64,000 nucleotides of DNA from Panonychus citri (Eukaryota; Arthropoda; Arachnida; Trombidiformes; Tetranychidae), in assembly GCF_014898815.1 (NCBI RefSeq), contig NW_026515545.1:124001-188000 (forward strand), in the 5' to 3' direction. Position numbers and translations under genes: made by a program. A model generated the notes under the pieces. That model saw only the letters and a program-made list of their open reading frames with translations. It was not told where the DNA came from and did not search any database. Shown piece by piece: positions 12,193 to 24,142 of the stretch (positions are counted from its first letter, which is position 1; the number at the start of each line of letters is the position of its first letter).

Positions 12193-12817
12193 AGTAATAA
12201 TTTAGAATGTAAATTAGAAATAATCACAATTAAAAGTCTATTTGTTAATTTAGTTACTAGTAACCAAGTAGTTACCCGATAATCTAAAGACTTTCATCAA
12301 ACATCAATAGAGAAAAGTGTGATAGAAACTCCATCTAACGAAGGTTAATGTAACCTCCATCTTCAGTTTTTCTTTTAAAAACGAATCAATTTTTTGCCGA
12401 TTTCGATTAAATTTGATTACTTTTAGTTAATTTTATTTTTAGTCTTAATTAATCAATTCAATTCTTTCTTCTCTTTTCATCTTGGGAGAAATGTTGAAAA
12501 AACTTCGTTGAATGAATTACCTTTAACTCGTTTGAACCTTTTGTGTCTTTTAGATTTTGTAAATATGAATGAAACTTTGAATCGATTTGGACTGATGGAA
12601 ACAGAAAAGTTGTAGAGACTTGTGATCTAAATGTAATTTTATTGTAAATGTTGATCAATTAACTTACAGAGATCATGATAATGATGCTTTTGCTAAAGAT
12701 AATGAGAAAGTTTAGAAATTAGAATAAATAAAATATACATTGTGGCGCTTTTAGAAGAAGGAGATTGACAATAATTAGAGTTTCGAAGGAGAAGAAGAGA
12801 TTATTAGGAAAGAAGCT

Positions 12818-13455
12818 TAGTTTTTGGCCCAATTGTCGTGTTTGTTTTGTTGTTTCCATGAATCTTTATTATTCCAAGAATCTTTGTTATTCCATGAATC
12901 GTGATTCTGTCCGTGGTATGGACCATGTTGGTATTGGTTTTGATATTGGTTTCGGTGTTGGTTGTAATTGTTGTATTGGTTTGGGTATTGGTTTCCATTG
13001 TTCCATGAGCCAACATGATGACGACCATCATGATTGTAACCATCATGGTGATTGTAATGGTTTCCCTTGTTTCCTGAGATAATATTAGTGTAACTGTGAC
13101 CAGAAGGATCAGCACCATTGTAAATGGCATCAGCAGAGTCGATTGAGTCAACAGATGGTTCGTTTGAGTCAATTTAACTCGGAATCCACTTTTATCGGCA
13201 ATATAGTTAACAGTTCGGTGACGACCATCAGCAAGTTTAAGTCCATATGAACCGTGGACATTACCCCAACCATCACCAGATTCTTGTCGGTAGTTGGATG
13301 ATCCCCAAGGATCATTGATATCATAACAAATTGTATTTTCCACTCATCTTGGTTTCGATAAATTTTACTCTGACCTCCGTCACCGTGATTTGTAGCACTA
13401 ATTGTTGTAGAAATGGCAACAAGAGCAAAGAAAGAATAGCAACCAATTGATTCAT
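12818..13455 (-). CDS. R&R-type cuticle protein (chitin_bind_4), left copy
   Basis: Secreted structural protein of the exoskeleton. The start at 13455 (MNQLVAI) begins a signal peptide ending near SATNHG. The Rebers-Riddiford chitin-binding domain follows: YDINDPWGSSNYRQE, DGWGNVHGSYGLKLADGR and VNYIADKSGFRVK. The C-terminus is a His/Asn/Gln/Tyr-rich tail (HHDGYNHDG, NQYPNQYNNYNQ, repeated DSWNNK) ending NWAKN. Frame breaks: a T short in the signal peptide, a G short before YDIND (CAATTTGTTATG) and an A short after FRV (GTTAAATTG), after which the frame reads SNEPSVDS as in the family. The downstream tail is open to the stop at 12818-12820. Confidence 0.85.
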
Positions 13456-13558
13456 TTTGTAATAGAAAAGTTTTAAATGTTTTCGTTTAGTTGTTTTGTT
13501 GTTGTTTTCGTTATTGGTTTGGACAGTTGAATGATAATTTCTCGAAACTTCTTTCGTT

Positions 13559-13565
13559 TTATATA
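13559..13565 (-). promoter_or_regulatory. TATA box of left cuticle gene
   Basis: TATATAA on the minus strand about 100 bp before the start codon, in the same position as in the right arm. The sequence that follows (ATCATTCAACTG, about 30 bp on) would suit a transcription start. Confidence 0.6.
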
Positions 13566-13709
13566 GTAGACGAAAAGTGAAAATATCAATTTTAGAATAT
13601 CTAAAATACTAATCAGTGAGAATAAGGAACGAGTAGGACACAAAAAAACGGTAATTAAGATAAAATCGAGTAGAAAAAGCGGAAAAAGTTCATCTTGATA
13701 ATTTTCAAT

Positions 13710-14223
13710 GTAAGAGTGAGTTGATTTGGTAGCAAATTCTTTTCCCTTATGGTCAAAAATCAACATCAAAATTTATCGTTTTCGTGAAAGTTCAATTTAT
13801 GCTGAGGAATCACAATTATTAATTTTGATATTTATAATTATCCCGCTAGTGCGATTATCTTGTTGGTAAAGGCTCTAAACATCTATTAATATTAATTTAA
13901 GCCAGAAATAAAATTTTTTATTTGGTCAAGTGAATAAAAGTTAAAGGGCTAAATAAGGGTCAAAGGACCAGAATTCATCTGAATTAACTCTGTCAACTAT
14001 ACTCTGATAAATTTAGCTGGGTGGATGGGATCCACAGGTGGAGATGAACATTTGAGCCAAATTGAAATTAGAATTGAAACAAAACTAATTGATTAAGAAT
14101 TTTATTTTATTCAAATTGTTAATATCAACAAATTAACTAGAAAAGTTAATTTTATTTGGCTCAAATGTTTATGCACAAATTCAGTAGAAGTGAAACTTGG
14201 TTGCTTGGTACAAGTTTTCGAAG
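13710..14223. other. Spacer between inverted-repeat arms
   Basis: Unique AT-rich sequence between two divergent cuticle genes. It should hold any shared upstream control elements; none recognised. Confidence 0.5.
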
Positions 14224-14373
14224 CATTAGAAAATTATCAAAATGAACTTTTTCCGCCTTTTCTACTCGATTTTATCTTAATTACCGTTTTTTTTTTGTGT
14301 CCTACTCGTTCCTTATTCTCACTCGATTAGTATTTTAGATATTCTAAAATTGATATTTTCACTTTTCGTCTAC

Positions 14374-14380
14374 TATATAA
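14374..14380 (+). promoter_or_regulatory. TATA box of right cuticle gene
   Basis: TATATAA about 105 bp before the ATG at 14484, mirrored by the left arm. Typical of highly expressed arthropod cuticle genes. Confidence 0.6.
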
Positions 14381-14483
14381 AACGAAAGAAGTTTGAGAAA
14401 TTATCATTCAACTGTCCAAACCAATAACGAAAACAACAACAACAAAACAACTAAACGAAAACATTTAAAACTTTTCTATAAAA

Positions 14484-15113
14484 ATGAATCAATTGGCTAT
14501 TATTTTCTTTGCTCTTGTTGCCATTTCTACAACAATTAGTGCTACAAATCACGGTGACGGAGGTCAGAGTAAATTTATCGAAACCAAGATGTGAGTGGAA
14601 AATACAATTTTGTTATGATATCAATGATCCTTGGGATCATCCAACTACCGACAAGAATCTGGTGATGGTTGGGGTAATGTCCACGGTTCATATGGACTTA
14701 AACTTGCCGATGGTCGTCACCGAACTGTTAACTATATTGCCGATAAAAGTGGATTCCGAGTTAAATTGACTCAAACGAACCATCTGTTGACTCAATCGAC
14801 TCTGCTGATGCCATTTACAATGGTGCTGATCCTTCTGGTCACAGTTACACTAATATTATCTCAGGAAACAAGGAACCATTACAATCACCATGATGGTTAC
14901 AATCATGATGGTCGTCATCATGTTGGCTCATGGAACAATGGAAACCAATACCCAAACCAATACAACAATTACAACCAACACCGAAACCAATATCAAACCA
15001 ATACCAACATGGTCCATACCACGGACAGAATCACGATTCATGGAATAAAGATTCTTGAATAATAAAGATTCATGGAAACAACAAAACAAACACGACAATT
15101 GGGCCAAAACTAA
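14484..15113 (+). CDS. R&R-type cuticle protein, right copy
   Basis: Inverted duplicate of the left cuticle gene with the same signal peptide (MNQLAIIFFALVAIS), R&R domain (GWGNVHGSYGLKLADGR, VNYIADKSGFRV) and Asn/Gln/His-rich tail. It shares two frame breaks with the left copy (missing G before YDIND, missing A after FRV) and has more of its own: TG inserted near 14590, bases missing at DPWGS near 14638 and in AAGGAACC near 14872, and losses in the WNNK repeats. As read it is not translatable; either it is a decayed copy or both arms carry sequence errors. It faces away from the left copy. Confidence 0.75.
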
Positions 15114-15855
15114 GACTTTCCTAATAATCTCTTCTTCTCCTTCGAAACTCTAATTATTGTCAATCTCTCTTCTAAAAGCGCCACAATGTATATTTTATTT
15201 ATTCTAATTTCTAAACTTCTCATTATCTTTAGCAAAAGCATCATTATCATGATCTCAAGTTAATTGATCAACATTTAATAAAATTACATTTAGATCACAA
15301 GTCTCTTTTCTTGCCTACCTAAAATTGTCCATCAAACGTAGCTTCATCTCTAATCTGAATCACTCGATTCCCTTACCTAAGATATTTATTTTTGTTCTAA
15401 ATCAATTCTAAAGTAAATTCGATCGATTCAGTCTAAAAATTTAAAATTGAAAGCAGAATATCTTTCATTCTCTTCCCGATCGTCTTAAAAAACAACAGTC
15501 GATATTTTCAATCGAATTGATTAATTTTAACCCTTTCAAATCGCCCGCTCTTCCAAAAAGCTAAATAATTTTGGGAAATTGACATTAACTGTTTTGTTTT
15601 CATTTTCCTCTAAATTTTTAATTTAATTGTCCTGTTTTCGTGAAAATTTAATGTTTTACTCGCAATTAATTGTCATTTTCATCTTTAACCTCTTCAATCT
15701 TTTAAATTGCGGTTTCTATTTCTGTCCACAGGTGAGTGTTTCTTTTGTTGTTACATGTGATTCAAATGTTTGCTTGTTGTTACTTCATCATTATGGTTTA
15801 TAATTTGTTGATGTACTTGATTGTTACTTTTCAAGTGGTTTGATTTACTGTTAAA

Positions 15856-16969
15856 ATGTATGGATATTTAACTAAACCGGGGATAACATTCAATGATACA
15901 AAGACAAGTGATCTAAGTAAATTGTCAATAATTGAACTCAAAGATATCTTGGAAAGACAGGATAAGCTTTTGAGTAACGGGTAAGGTTTTATTTCAATTA
16001 ATACTTTTTGTATCTACTGTATTGAGATGATGACAATTAAACAGATTTTGTGATTCATTTATGGTCATCGTAAAACTCACAGAACTAAATAACTGGTTTA
16101 GTTGTCAGTCATTTCGTACACTAGCAAATGATTGATACCGAATTAAACAAGATTCATTTTTCATCTTGGAACAGAAAATTCATCAACTCTCTTCCGGATA
16201 AAGGAAAGAAAATCAAAGATTATCAACAAAAAGTTCTAGAAAAACTGAAATCAAAGGAGCTCGTTGAACAGACAACCTCAATTCTTGCCAAGCTAAACCT
16301 TAACCAAAAGGTTGATCTTCAACATCCTATGGTAAGGAATCGCTCTAGAAATTTGTTAATCTCACTGGATTAAAATATTAATCAATTTTCTAGGCCTCTG
16401 GTTCCGGAATTGTTACAAAATCTAATGTCGATCCTTATGCTCAAGTCTTAAGTCAAGCTCTTGATGAGACATTACCCAAATCCAAAGTGACCAAATTTAT
16501 GCCAAAAAAAAGTAAAGATGAACTTAAAAAGGAAACAATCAAATTAACAACACCAGAATTACTGAAGATTACCAAGGATTCCGAATCAAATACTCTGGAA
16601 TCAACCACAGGTCAATCAGTTTCGATGGACATAAAGCCAAATGTCTTGCAAACGACTACAAATCAATTAAACAAAAGCAGAGCTGAAAAAATCGTTGAAA
16701 AATACAAAGACACGGGTTTAGTTTATGGGCCGAGGGAAATTCAGTTACAAGAATTGTCAGTCGATGAATCGTTGGCCTTAAGTAAAAATCAAATCGAAAA
16801 AGAAAAACAAGTGAACATTATTCGAAGAGTTGAAAGAACAATCAAATTCTATGAGAATATTGACCAAGGGGACATTTCCGATGAAAGTGACCACCACCAC
16901 GGGGAAAGCGACGGAGATGCTGATGATGATGATAAAGGAACCACAATTGTTTTCAAATACATGAAATAA
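15856..16969 (+). CDS. POLR2M: Gdown1/POLR2M homologue (RNA polymerase II-associated)
   Basis: Homologue of Gdown1 (GRINL1A/POLR2M), which binds RNA polymerase II and competes with TFIIF. Three exons: 15856-15980, 16175-16331 and 16394-16969, total 858 nt, uninterrupted, giving 285 residues. Key matches: DLSKLSIIELKDILERQDKLL (residues ~17-37; human [21 protein letters not shown]), then FINSLPDKGKKI after the first intron (human FICKLPDKGKKI), and LQELSVDESLALSKNQ near the end (human LLSIEESLALQKQQ). The C-terminus is acidic (DADDDDK) like the human protein. The exon 2 acceptor at 16175 was chosen because it restores the family motif in phase. Confidence 0.88.
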
Positions 16970-17158
16970 GAATCAACCAAAAACTTTTTATATCCCAAAT
17001 ATTTATTTTTTCTTACAAATTTATCAATACATATTTTAAATCAATGATTAATTGTAATCATAGAAATTATTTCTTTTGGTAAATAAATATACTTAGATGC
17101 TTTAAATTGTTAGAACTTTGGTTTATTCAAAATGAAAGTTTCTCATACGATCTCTTCG

Positions 17159-18055
17159 TTAAAGGTCACATAGCCCGAAGATTTTTGTACACAAATAAGC
17201 TGAACTTGTTTTGGAAATTAATTCAGAAATATCAGAATCAAATAGATTTCTCATAAACCTGATACAGAACAAATAACTTTGATATTTAGAACAAGTATTT
17301 TTTAAAGTTTCACTTAACGAGGTTGCGTAGCTTTTGACCATATCAGAGACTCCGGCCACTGATTTCTTACAACTGTCACAGTCGACGGACGACAAAATTG
17401 TAGGGTCAGTCAGGTTCAGTTGAGTCAGCCGACTGGTCAGATTTTCCTCGTGTTCACACACACCGATTTTGTGACAGGCCACATCGACACTAGTGTTGGT
17501 TTGGATCAACTCGGTCAAGTAACTGGTATAAGTGTCAACGTACTTGTAACAAATTTTACGATTCGATTTAGGTAACTTGGTATCGCAAACTTTGTCCAGA
17601 GCAGATTTGATATCAGCATTAGGCTGATTCTTGATCACTTTGTATACAAGTTTTAGCACTTGTTTACATAGGAAACAATCCGGTTCGTCTTTATTAATTG
17701 CTGATCTTACAACGTTAAGTTTACTGGTCACCGGTAGTGGACAAGCACGGAAGTTCTTACAGGTATTTCGTGGGAAACCAATACCACCAATTATATCGTT
17801 GTAAATATTATTAACGGAGTCAATGTAATGAGTGCAAACACCTCCTGGTGTCGTGTACTGATCACAGGCACTTCGTAACTTGGGAATATGATCTGATTGA
17901 GCTCCAAGAGCGCTCTCCCGTATTGAAGAAACGGCAGCAACACAATCGTCGCAAAGATCAGTTTTAGTATTGAAAAGTAATGGTGATTGTGATTCGAAAC
18001 ACTTACAAGTTGATGAAAGTAAAACAACAAATAAAATGGTTGGAAAGTTAATCAT
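17159..18055 (-). CDS. Secreted protein with three saposin B-type domains
   Basis: Single-exon, uninterrupted 298-residue protein. The signal peptide (MINFPTILFVVLLSSTCKC) is followed by three cysteine-patterned saposin-like domains: the first opens with CDDCVAAV (~35), the second with CFLCKQVLKLV (~127) and the third with CDSCKKSVAGV (~226). Each shows the six-cysteine spacing of saposin B folds, and there are several N-glycosylation sequons (NTS, NLT). Members bind lipids or disrupt membranes in lysosomes or the gut; which applies here cannot be told. A decayed copy lies at 19471-20136 with a near-identical start and 5' flank. Confidence 0.88.
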   Translation of the reverse strand: MINFPTILFVVLLSSTCKCFESQSPLLFNTKTDLCDDCVAAVSSIRESALGAQSDHIPKLRSACDQYTTPGGVCTHYIDSVNNIYNDIIGGIGFPRNTCKNFRACPLPVTSKLNVVRSAINKDEPDCFLCKQVLKLVYKVIKNQPNADIKSALDKVCDTKLPKSNRKICYKYVDTYTSYLTELIQTNTSVDVACHKIGVCEHEENLTSRLTQLNLTDPTILSSVDCDSCKKSVAGVSDMVKSYATSLSETLKNTCSKYQSYLFCIRFMRNLFDSDISELISKTSSAYLCTKIFGLCDL

Positions 18056-19049
18056 TATTTGAATAAATTGTTGTTGATTGTTACACAGAGAAATACAATT
18101 AACTTGTTTGTGGTCTAAGCATTGGCTTATTTTTGATTGGAAGTAAATTGTTACTAAATGTATTTATAAGTCGGTTTGGATTCTTGATAACAATCAACAT
18201 TTCTAAGAGATATTTACAAACAATTTGTTTAAATTCTCAATCAATCATCGAATCTGATAATCAACAATTAGAAAAACACTTTTATTGAAACATAACAAAG
18301 GGAATGAAACTATAATTAGTTAATCTAATCACTATCTGATTTTGTCAAACATTCCAATTTGCAAAAAGGTTGTTCCTTTTATCATTGATTAACAATTAAG
18401 TGAAAATCAATACAATTACCAGGACTAATTAACCAAGGTATTTATTGATTCAATTCTAATCATATTTCCTCGAATGACAATTTGATTGTTATTGAGTTTA
18501 TGTTAATCTGATTGTTCAAAATGTTCTCATCTGTCCCTAAGAAAGTTAATCAATTTAATCCCATTATTAGATTCAATTGTATTAGTTTGGAAAGGAATTT
18601 TCTGAATTAGTAGATGGTAATCAATAACCACTGAAATTAGAGTTTCACTTAATTGTCCCAATAATCAATTTTGATCAGTGTTGATATTTAACTTGTCGTT
18701 GTATTTGCAAATAATTAAAACGGCATTCGGTTGATTTCAGACAAAAAAGGCAAATTAAATTATCTTAACTTAAATTGTGATAAGAACTAGAAAAATTGAA
18801 TTAAATCGTCGTAAATTGTATTAATAATACTGTTGATAAGATTGTCAAGAAATGATTATATTCTTTTCACTTTTACAATTTCCTCCTTAATCATAATCAA
18901 TATTCAATTGGTCGATTGCAATTATGAAAAGCCTTTTATCTGTAATGAACGTTTCAATCTTCATTATTGAAGCACTGACCACTGATTTTTAATCAAAACC
19001 AATCATCTCTATTAAAATAAACCCAATACATTAATTAGATTTTTGTTAT
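18056..19049. other. Intergenic, part of saposin/M3 duplication
   Basis: No gene. Short stretches (near 18895-18925 and 18978-19010) resemble 20520-20560 and 20685-20710, showing that the duplicated block extends upstream of both saposin copies. Confidence 0.5.
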
Positions 19050-19340
19050 TCTGGTTAAGACAAAAGAATTTGTTGTTCTTTTGTAATAGGAAGTTTTTTC
19101 GATAAAAATGCTACGATCAATGGAGTAGTTTCAAAAGTTTTCGTTCTATTGGTTAACTCGATAATATTAGATCCATAACGATCAGTTCGTTGACAATAAG
19201 GATCAAAGTAAAAGTGGCCAAGAATTTTTGAGTTACTATCAATGAGATGGTAAATTTTTCACGTAAACTTTATTGACACTGGATCAACTTGCTCGATTAA
19301 TTGATTAATCCAATCAACCATTTCAATAATAATTTCAATA
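19050..19340 (-). pseudogene. M3-peptidase exon fragment
   Basis: Closely matches 21838-22100 of the M3-like gene: the coding equivalents of ILGHFYFDPYCQRAD, IIELTNRTKTFETTP and TKEQQILL can be traced. It ends abruptly on both sides and has an internal deletion where the WSPHVKF segment should be. No other M3 exons surround it, so it is a remnant left in the upstream copy of the duplicated saposin/M3 block. Confidence 0.8.
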
Positions 19341-19470
19341 ATCGAGTATCAAATAAAGGTAAATACAGTCAAAGATGCTTTGAAAGTTCAATTATTAATA
19401 ATAAATTTATTCAATTTTCATTAGAGCTGACAAAATTTCCATTAGTTTTTTTCTCGAGCAGCTCGATCTC

Positions 19471-20136
19471 TTAGGGACATAGTCCAAAGATTGTTTTACA
19501 GAAATAGTCTGAACTTGTTTTCGAAATTAATTCAGTAATATCGGAATCAAATAGATCTCTCATATACTTTTGACATAATAAATAATTGTGAGTGTAATCA
19601 CGACAAGTATATTTTAAAGTTTTCTTTAGCGAGGTTGCATATCTTTTGACCTTAAGACCGATCCATTGAATCACTGCAATTATCACATTTATCAGATAGA
19701 AACACTGATGGTGTGTTATTCAGAGCCATTTGGGGCGATGGGCGATGAGATTTACTTTATTAAACTCATTGACTTTTGATTGCTGAATATCAAGTTTACT
19801 GGTCTTCGGTTGTGGACAAGCATGAAAGTGTTAGTACAAGTACTTCGTGGTTTCATTTTGGCCTCTAGATCGTCATAAATCTTAACAATGGAGTCAATAT
19901 AATTGCAAACCCCACTCGGTGTTGTATATTTGTTACAGCCACGTCGTAACATGGGAATATGCCTGATCGCGCCGTGTCGATATCATTTTGAATTGAAGTA
20001 AGATCACCAAACAATCGTCGCAACGATATTTTATCAACACATTTTTAGTATTGAAAAGTAATGATGATTGTGATTCGAAACACTTACAAGTTGATGAAAG
20101 TAAAACAACAAATAAAATGGTTGGAAAGTTAATCAT
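19471..20136 (-). pseudogene. Decayed saposin-like gene
   Basis: Same start as the intact gene (MINFPTILFVVLLSSTCKC) and same 5' flank. Domain 1 is broken by frameshifts, the middle saposin domain is deleted, and domain 3 survives in another frame (ETLKNT-like to KTLKYTC, RDLFDSDITELISKTSS). Frame breaks and the deletion make a working product unlikely. Confidence 0.85.
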
Positions 20137-20949
20137 TATTAGAATAAATTGTTGTTGATTGTTATACAGAGAAATACAATTAACTTGTCAAAGAATTAGC
20201 TTATATTTGCTTCTGAGTTAATTGTACAAGTCTATTTTATTTGGAATGCTCGCTTATTAAAAACAATCGATTGATAATATTTGATCAGATTTATTAACAA
20301 TTTACTAAAATACCTTTAAATCAAGATATTCTATCATTAGTCGATGATTAAATACCTTAATTATTATGAAACAAAAGGAATGAAATAGTTAATTTTCTTT
20401 CAGCTATCTGATTAGATACAATTTTCTGATTTGAATATCATCATGATGAACTGAATCAATTCAGAAAACAAATGATGAGGATCAACTAGGGATAAGAAAG
20501 GGTGGTTACTGTTATCACTGATTAATATTCAATCGGTCGATTGCAATTAAATTGAATCTTCATCTCACTATCACAATTTAGGTAAGATAATTTACCATTT
20601 TAACTGTGGTTAATTTTGGTTGAAAGGATAATTGTGGTCTGATGTTTTAAATCAAGAGATGAGCAATTTACATTTACAAATTTGACCACTGATCTTTAAT
20701 CAACATTAATCATGTTTCTTGATTTGAAGTTAAAAATAACATACATAATACACATTAATATACTAATAGATTAGCCAAAGTTTTACAAATAAAATTTAAC
20801 AAACTATAATCAGTGTCTGTTAATTAGATAATCAGATTTTTGTTATTGTTAAATTTTGTACAAAGAAAAAGTTTCATTCATTTTAAATTAGCTGATGAAC
20901 TGATTAATTCACAATCTATTAATTTTGTTTCCATGAAGACTAGTCAGTT

Positions 20950-23620
20950 TTATGATTGTGTGATTCGCTTTGCTGTTAAATCATGTAATTCTATAAGTGG
21001 TGCTAATGATGGATCGCGACCACGAAATTCACGGAATAGTTCAGCACTTAAAAGAGATGAATTGGTTGAGAGAATAGTGTTTCTTAAATGTTTGCCCACT
21101 TCCTTTAGTCCGCCATTGGCTTCACCCTCCAAGAAAGCCGCACAAATGTCAGAAGCGATCATCTAAATGGAAAATATCAAAAGTTGAGATTAAAATTGAA
21201 ATCAATCAATCAAATAACTAAAATAACGGTGAAATAATTTCTCAATTCCACTGACCTGAGACCAAATTTTCGAGTAATAACCGGCAGCACCATCATTTGA
21301 AACGATTTCATTAAAAGACAAAGGGTAAGCATATTCCTTGGGTAGTTCAAACTTCGTCATGTATTTCCGCCATACTTGTAATATCTCTCCAGAATTCAGT
21401 GTTAGTGTACAATATCAAAAGCCGACAAGAAGATATCATTGGTTAATCCAATACTCTCGAAAGATAAAATATCTGAAAACAAAACAGAAAATAATCGTTA
21501 GAAAGACTAATAGGCCAAAATTAATAATCTTTGCGTCTTACATTCTTTGAGAAGATTATGAGTTTGCTCAGGTAAAGGTTCACCATTTGTTATATTGGCA
21601 CACAAAGTTGCACCGCTTTTAGATTGTGAAGTCCATACAATAGTAACGCGTCCAAGTGAATCTAATCGGTCTTTGGGCAGGTTGTAAATTGTGGACAGTT
21701 CGAAGTAATTGTGTTGTGACGTTATTATTGTTAGAATACGACCAATCTGTCATGTGAGAAGAAAACAATTAGTATAAAATCATTGGTTTCACAGGGAAGA
21801 TGAAAGTACTAACCATGGATAGAAAACTTAAATATTCTGGATAAGACAAAAGAATTTGTTGTTCTTTTGTAATAGGGTTTTTCGATAAAATGCTACGACC
21901 AATGGAGTAGTTTCAAAAGTTTTCGTTCTATTGGTTAACTCGATAATATTAGATCCATAACGGTCGGCTCGTTGACAATAAGGATCAAAGTAAAAGTGGC
22001 CCAGAATTTTTGAGTTACTATCAACGAGACGGTAAAATTTCACGTGTGGACTCCAAACTTGACATTTGTTTGAATCAACTTGCTCGATTTTAATGTCGAA
22101 CATATTTTCAACTAATTGAAACGTCCCAGAAATCACTTTGTCCAATGGGAAGTAACGGATACATCGATTTTAGAACCAAACCTTCTGTTTATCGATATTC
22201 TCTTGAGGTATGGCAGATCCCATAGATCCAATTGGCCGATCATTTTTCTCCCCTTTTCAGCGTTAATGTCTTCTAAGTCTTGATTATATTTTTCACTAAT
22301 TCTTTCATTGATTGAGTTTAACATCTTGCTAACCACTTCCACTGATCCAGCCATTTTACGAGAGATCACCATTTCAGCGTGATTAACGTAGCCCAATACG
22401 TTGGCCAATTTATGTCGGTGATCTCTTGTTTTCAAATTCCACCGAGTTGTTTACCGAATCTCGTTGCTGGGGCTTAGAATTGTAAGCAACCCAAACTTTT
22501 CGTCTGGTTGATTTATCTGGACAAAAGGTCATGAAAATTTCGTACGCCGTTGGATGCAATGGTAGCTTGATCCCCGTTTTATTGTACACTTTAGTAACGA
22601 AACTTTCAGGTAAGGCTTTGATTATGTTTTCATCGGTTATCAGAACAGCTTCCTTGTTGATACAATTATTCACATTGGAAATAAAAGTGCTGACATGTTT
22701 TTGAATACTCATGTAATGTTCATTCACAACTTCTTGAGATGAAAGATCTAAATGGAAGCCGTAAAGTTTTCCATCGACCGGTAAAACTGACCAAGTTGAC
22801 GTAATTCATCAAAACTATTTGTACCTTTTGTTGATTCTATTATTTCACAAGCTGTATGATAAGTTAATGGATTAAAACGATTAACTCATGCTTCAAATAC
22901 GAGTGATACATATCATCCAAGACTCCATATTTGTAATCGTTTGGATAAGCATGAGTCAAAACATGAGCAAGGCTAAGGTTGTATCTCATTGGTACAAGAG
23001 CAAAATCAATTTTTTCCATGATTTGTCGAGATGAAAATCTATCAGCACCTAAAAGATAAATAAGAAAGAATTAATCAAAACATCATTACAATACATACAA
23101 TGGATATTGAAAGAAAACCTGAAATCATACTGATGAAGAAAATGAAAGTCAACAAGAAACAATTGATTACCACTTATGGAATAGAATAGCTAAATGAAAT
23201 ACCTGAGATTAATTCTTCCAAAATTGCGTCAAATTGAGTGACATTTTTAAGAAATGCACGTAAAGATAAAATTGGAGTTATGTCATTAAATTGGATCATT
23301 TGTTGTTCACCTTTCGGCATAACTAATGCCGGATTATCAGCAGGTCCATCAGGTAATATCTCAGGAACACTGAACAGTAACAATAACAAATATAGACAGA
23401 GAAAACAAGTAACAAGTGTTAATCACCACAAAGTCAAGAATACATTGAGATTGGAAACAATTAAATTGATTACTTACTAAACAACCTGAACCTTAAGGTT
23501 TTTTGCTCTTGAGGAATCAGATTGCCAGAACCAAGAATAGTTTCTAGTAGATGAATTAAAGATGAATTTTATTCTGTTGGAAACAAAAGGTATCGACCTG
23601 TTATAAAGAGAGATAATCAT
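20950..23620 (-). CDS. M3-family oligopeptidase homologue without HExxH (probable pseudoenzyme)
   Basis: Similar to oligopeptidase A/M3 metallopeptidases. Start at 23620: residues 1-40 (MIISLYNRSIPFVSNRIKF...) are rich in R, S and N with no acidic residues, like a mitochondrial presequence. Exons: 23620-23478, 23369-23203, ~23050-22410, ~22435-21814, 21746-~21546, ~21485-21254, 21162-20950. Family features: NPALVMPKG near the start, RRKVWVAYNS, RHKLANVLGY, GHFYFDPYCQRADRYG, NGEPLPEQ, KFELPKEYAYPLSFNEIVS, DGAAGYYSKIWSQ and the tail LFREFRGRDPSL. Where catalytic members read LFHEFGHAL, this gene reads FLSMIGRIL, split by an intron after SM (21814/21746). Both zinc-binding His and the Glu are lost. 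Several one-base frame breaks (near 22880, 22430, 22140, 21885, 21420) look like indels. Confidence 0.8.
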
Positions 23621-24142
23621 GTTAATCTTTGCAAAAAAAAGTTACAATTTAAACAAGAAAAATAAAGGAAAATAAATAGACAATAATTAGCTAATTGAAT
23701 TGAATTAAATGTAAACAGTAAATGAAAGGAAAGATTAACTCTCATGCCTTTGCGGTGAGAATAGGAACAACATATGGAGCTATTTTTCGAGCAGAATTTT
23801 TCTCTACAATTTTTCTTGTTACAATTTTGGAACAACAACTTTAAGATGAATCAATTAGATAATCCTTTAATTATCGTTATTTTGTTTATCATCACATGTC
23901 TCATCATCTAAATCTCTGCTAATTGTTACCATTATTCTCGAGTATTGTGAATTCTTTCCCTGTCTTTGGTTATATTTACGCTTCTATGGTCGCTTTAGTT
24001 GTTTCATTTTCTAAATTTTTTTCTCCTTCGGTTTTCATCAACTGTTTTTGTCTTGGATTTTTTTAATTACTACTCTTGATTTGATTATTATTATATTTTC
24101 ATTTTGTTCTTTCCTTTCCTCTTCTTTGAAATTTACATTGAA

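Larger units (their letters stand above)
12614..13709. repeat. Large inverted repeat, left arm
   Basis: About 1.1 kb that matches the reverse complement of 14224-15306 almost end to end, separated by a unique spacer of about 0.5 kb (13710-14223). The arm covers one cuticle protein gene with its promoter and 3' flank. Differences between arms are mostly one- to three-base indels. Confidence 0.9.
14224..15306. repeat. Large inverted repeat, right arm
   Basis: Reverse-complement partner of 12614-13709. Carries the second cuticle protein gene. It lacks several single bases present in the left arm (for example ACAAGGAACC against ACAAGGGAAACC). Confidence 0.9.

Noticed and set aside
12765..13082. 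Plus-strand Gly/Cys/His-rich open frame resembling an antimicrobial or glycine-rich peptide
   Set aside because: It is the reverse of the Asn/Gln-rich tail of the left cuticle gene and lacks a signal peptide.
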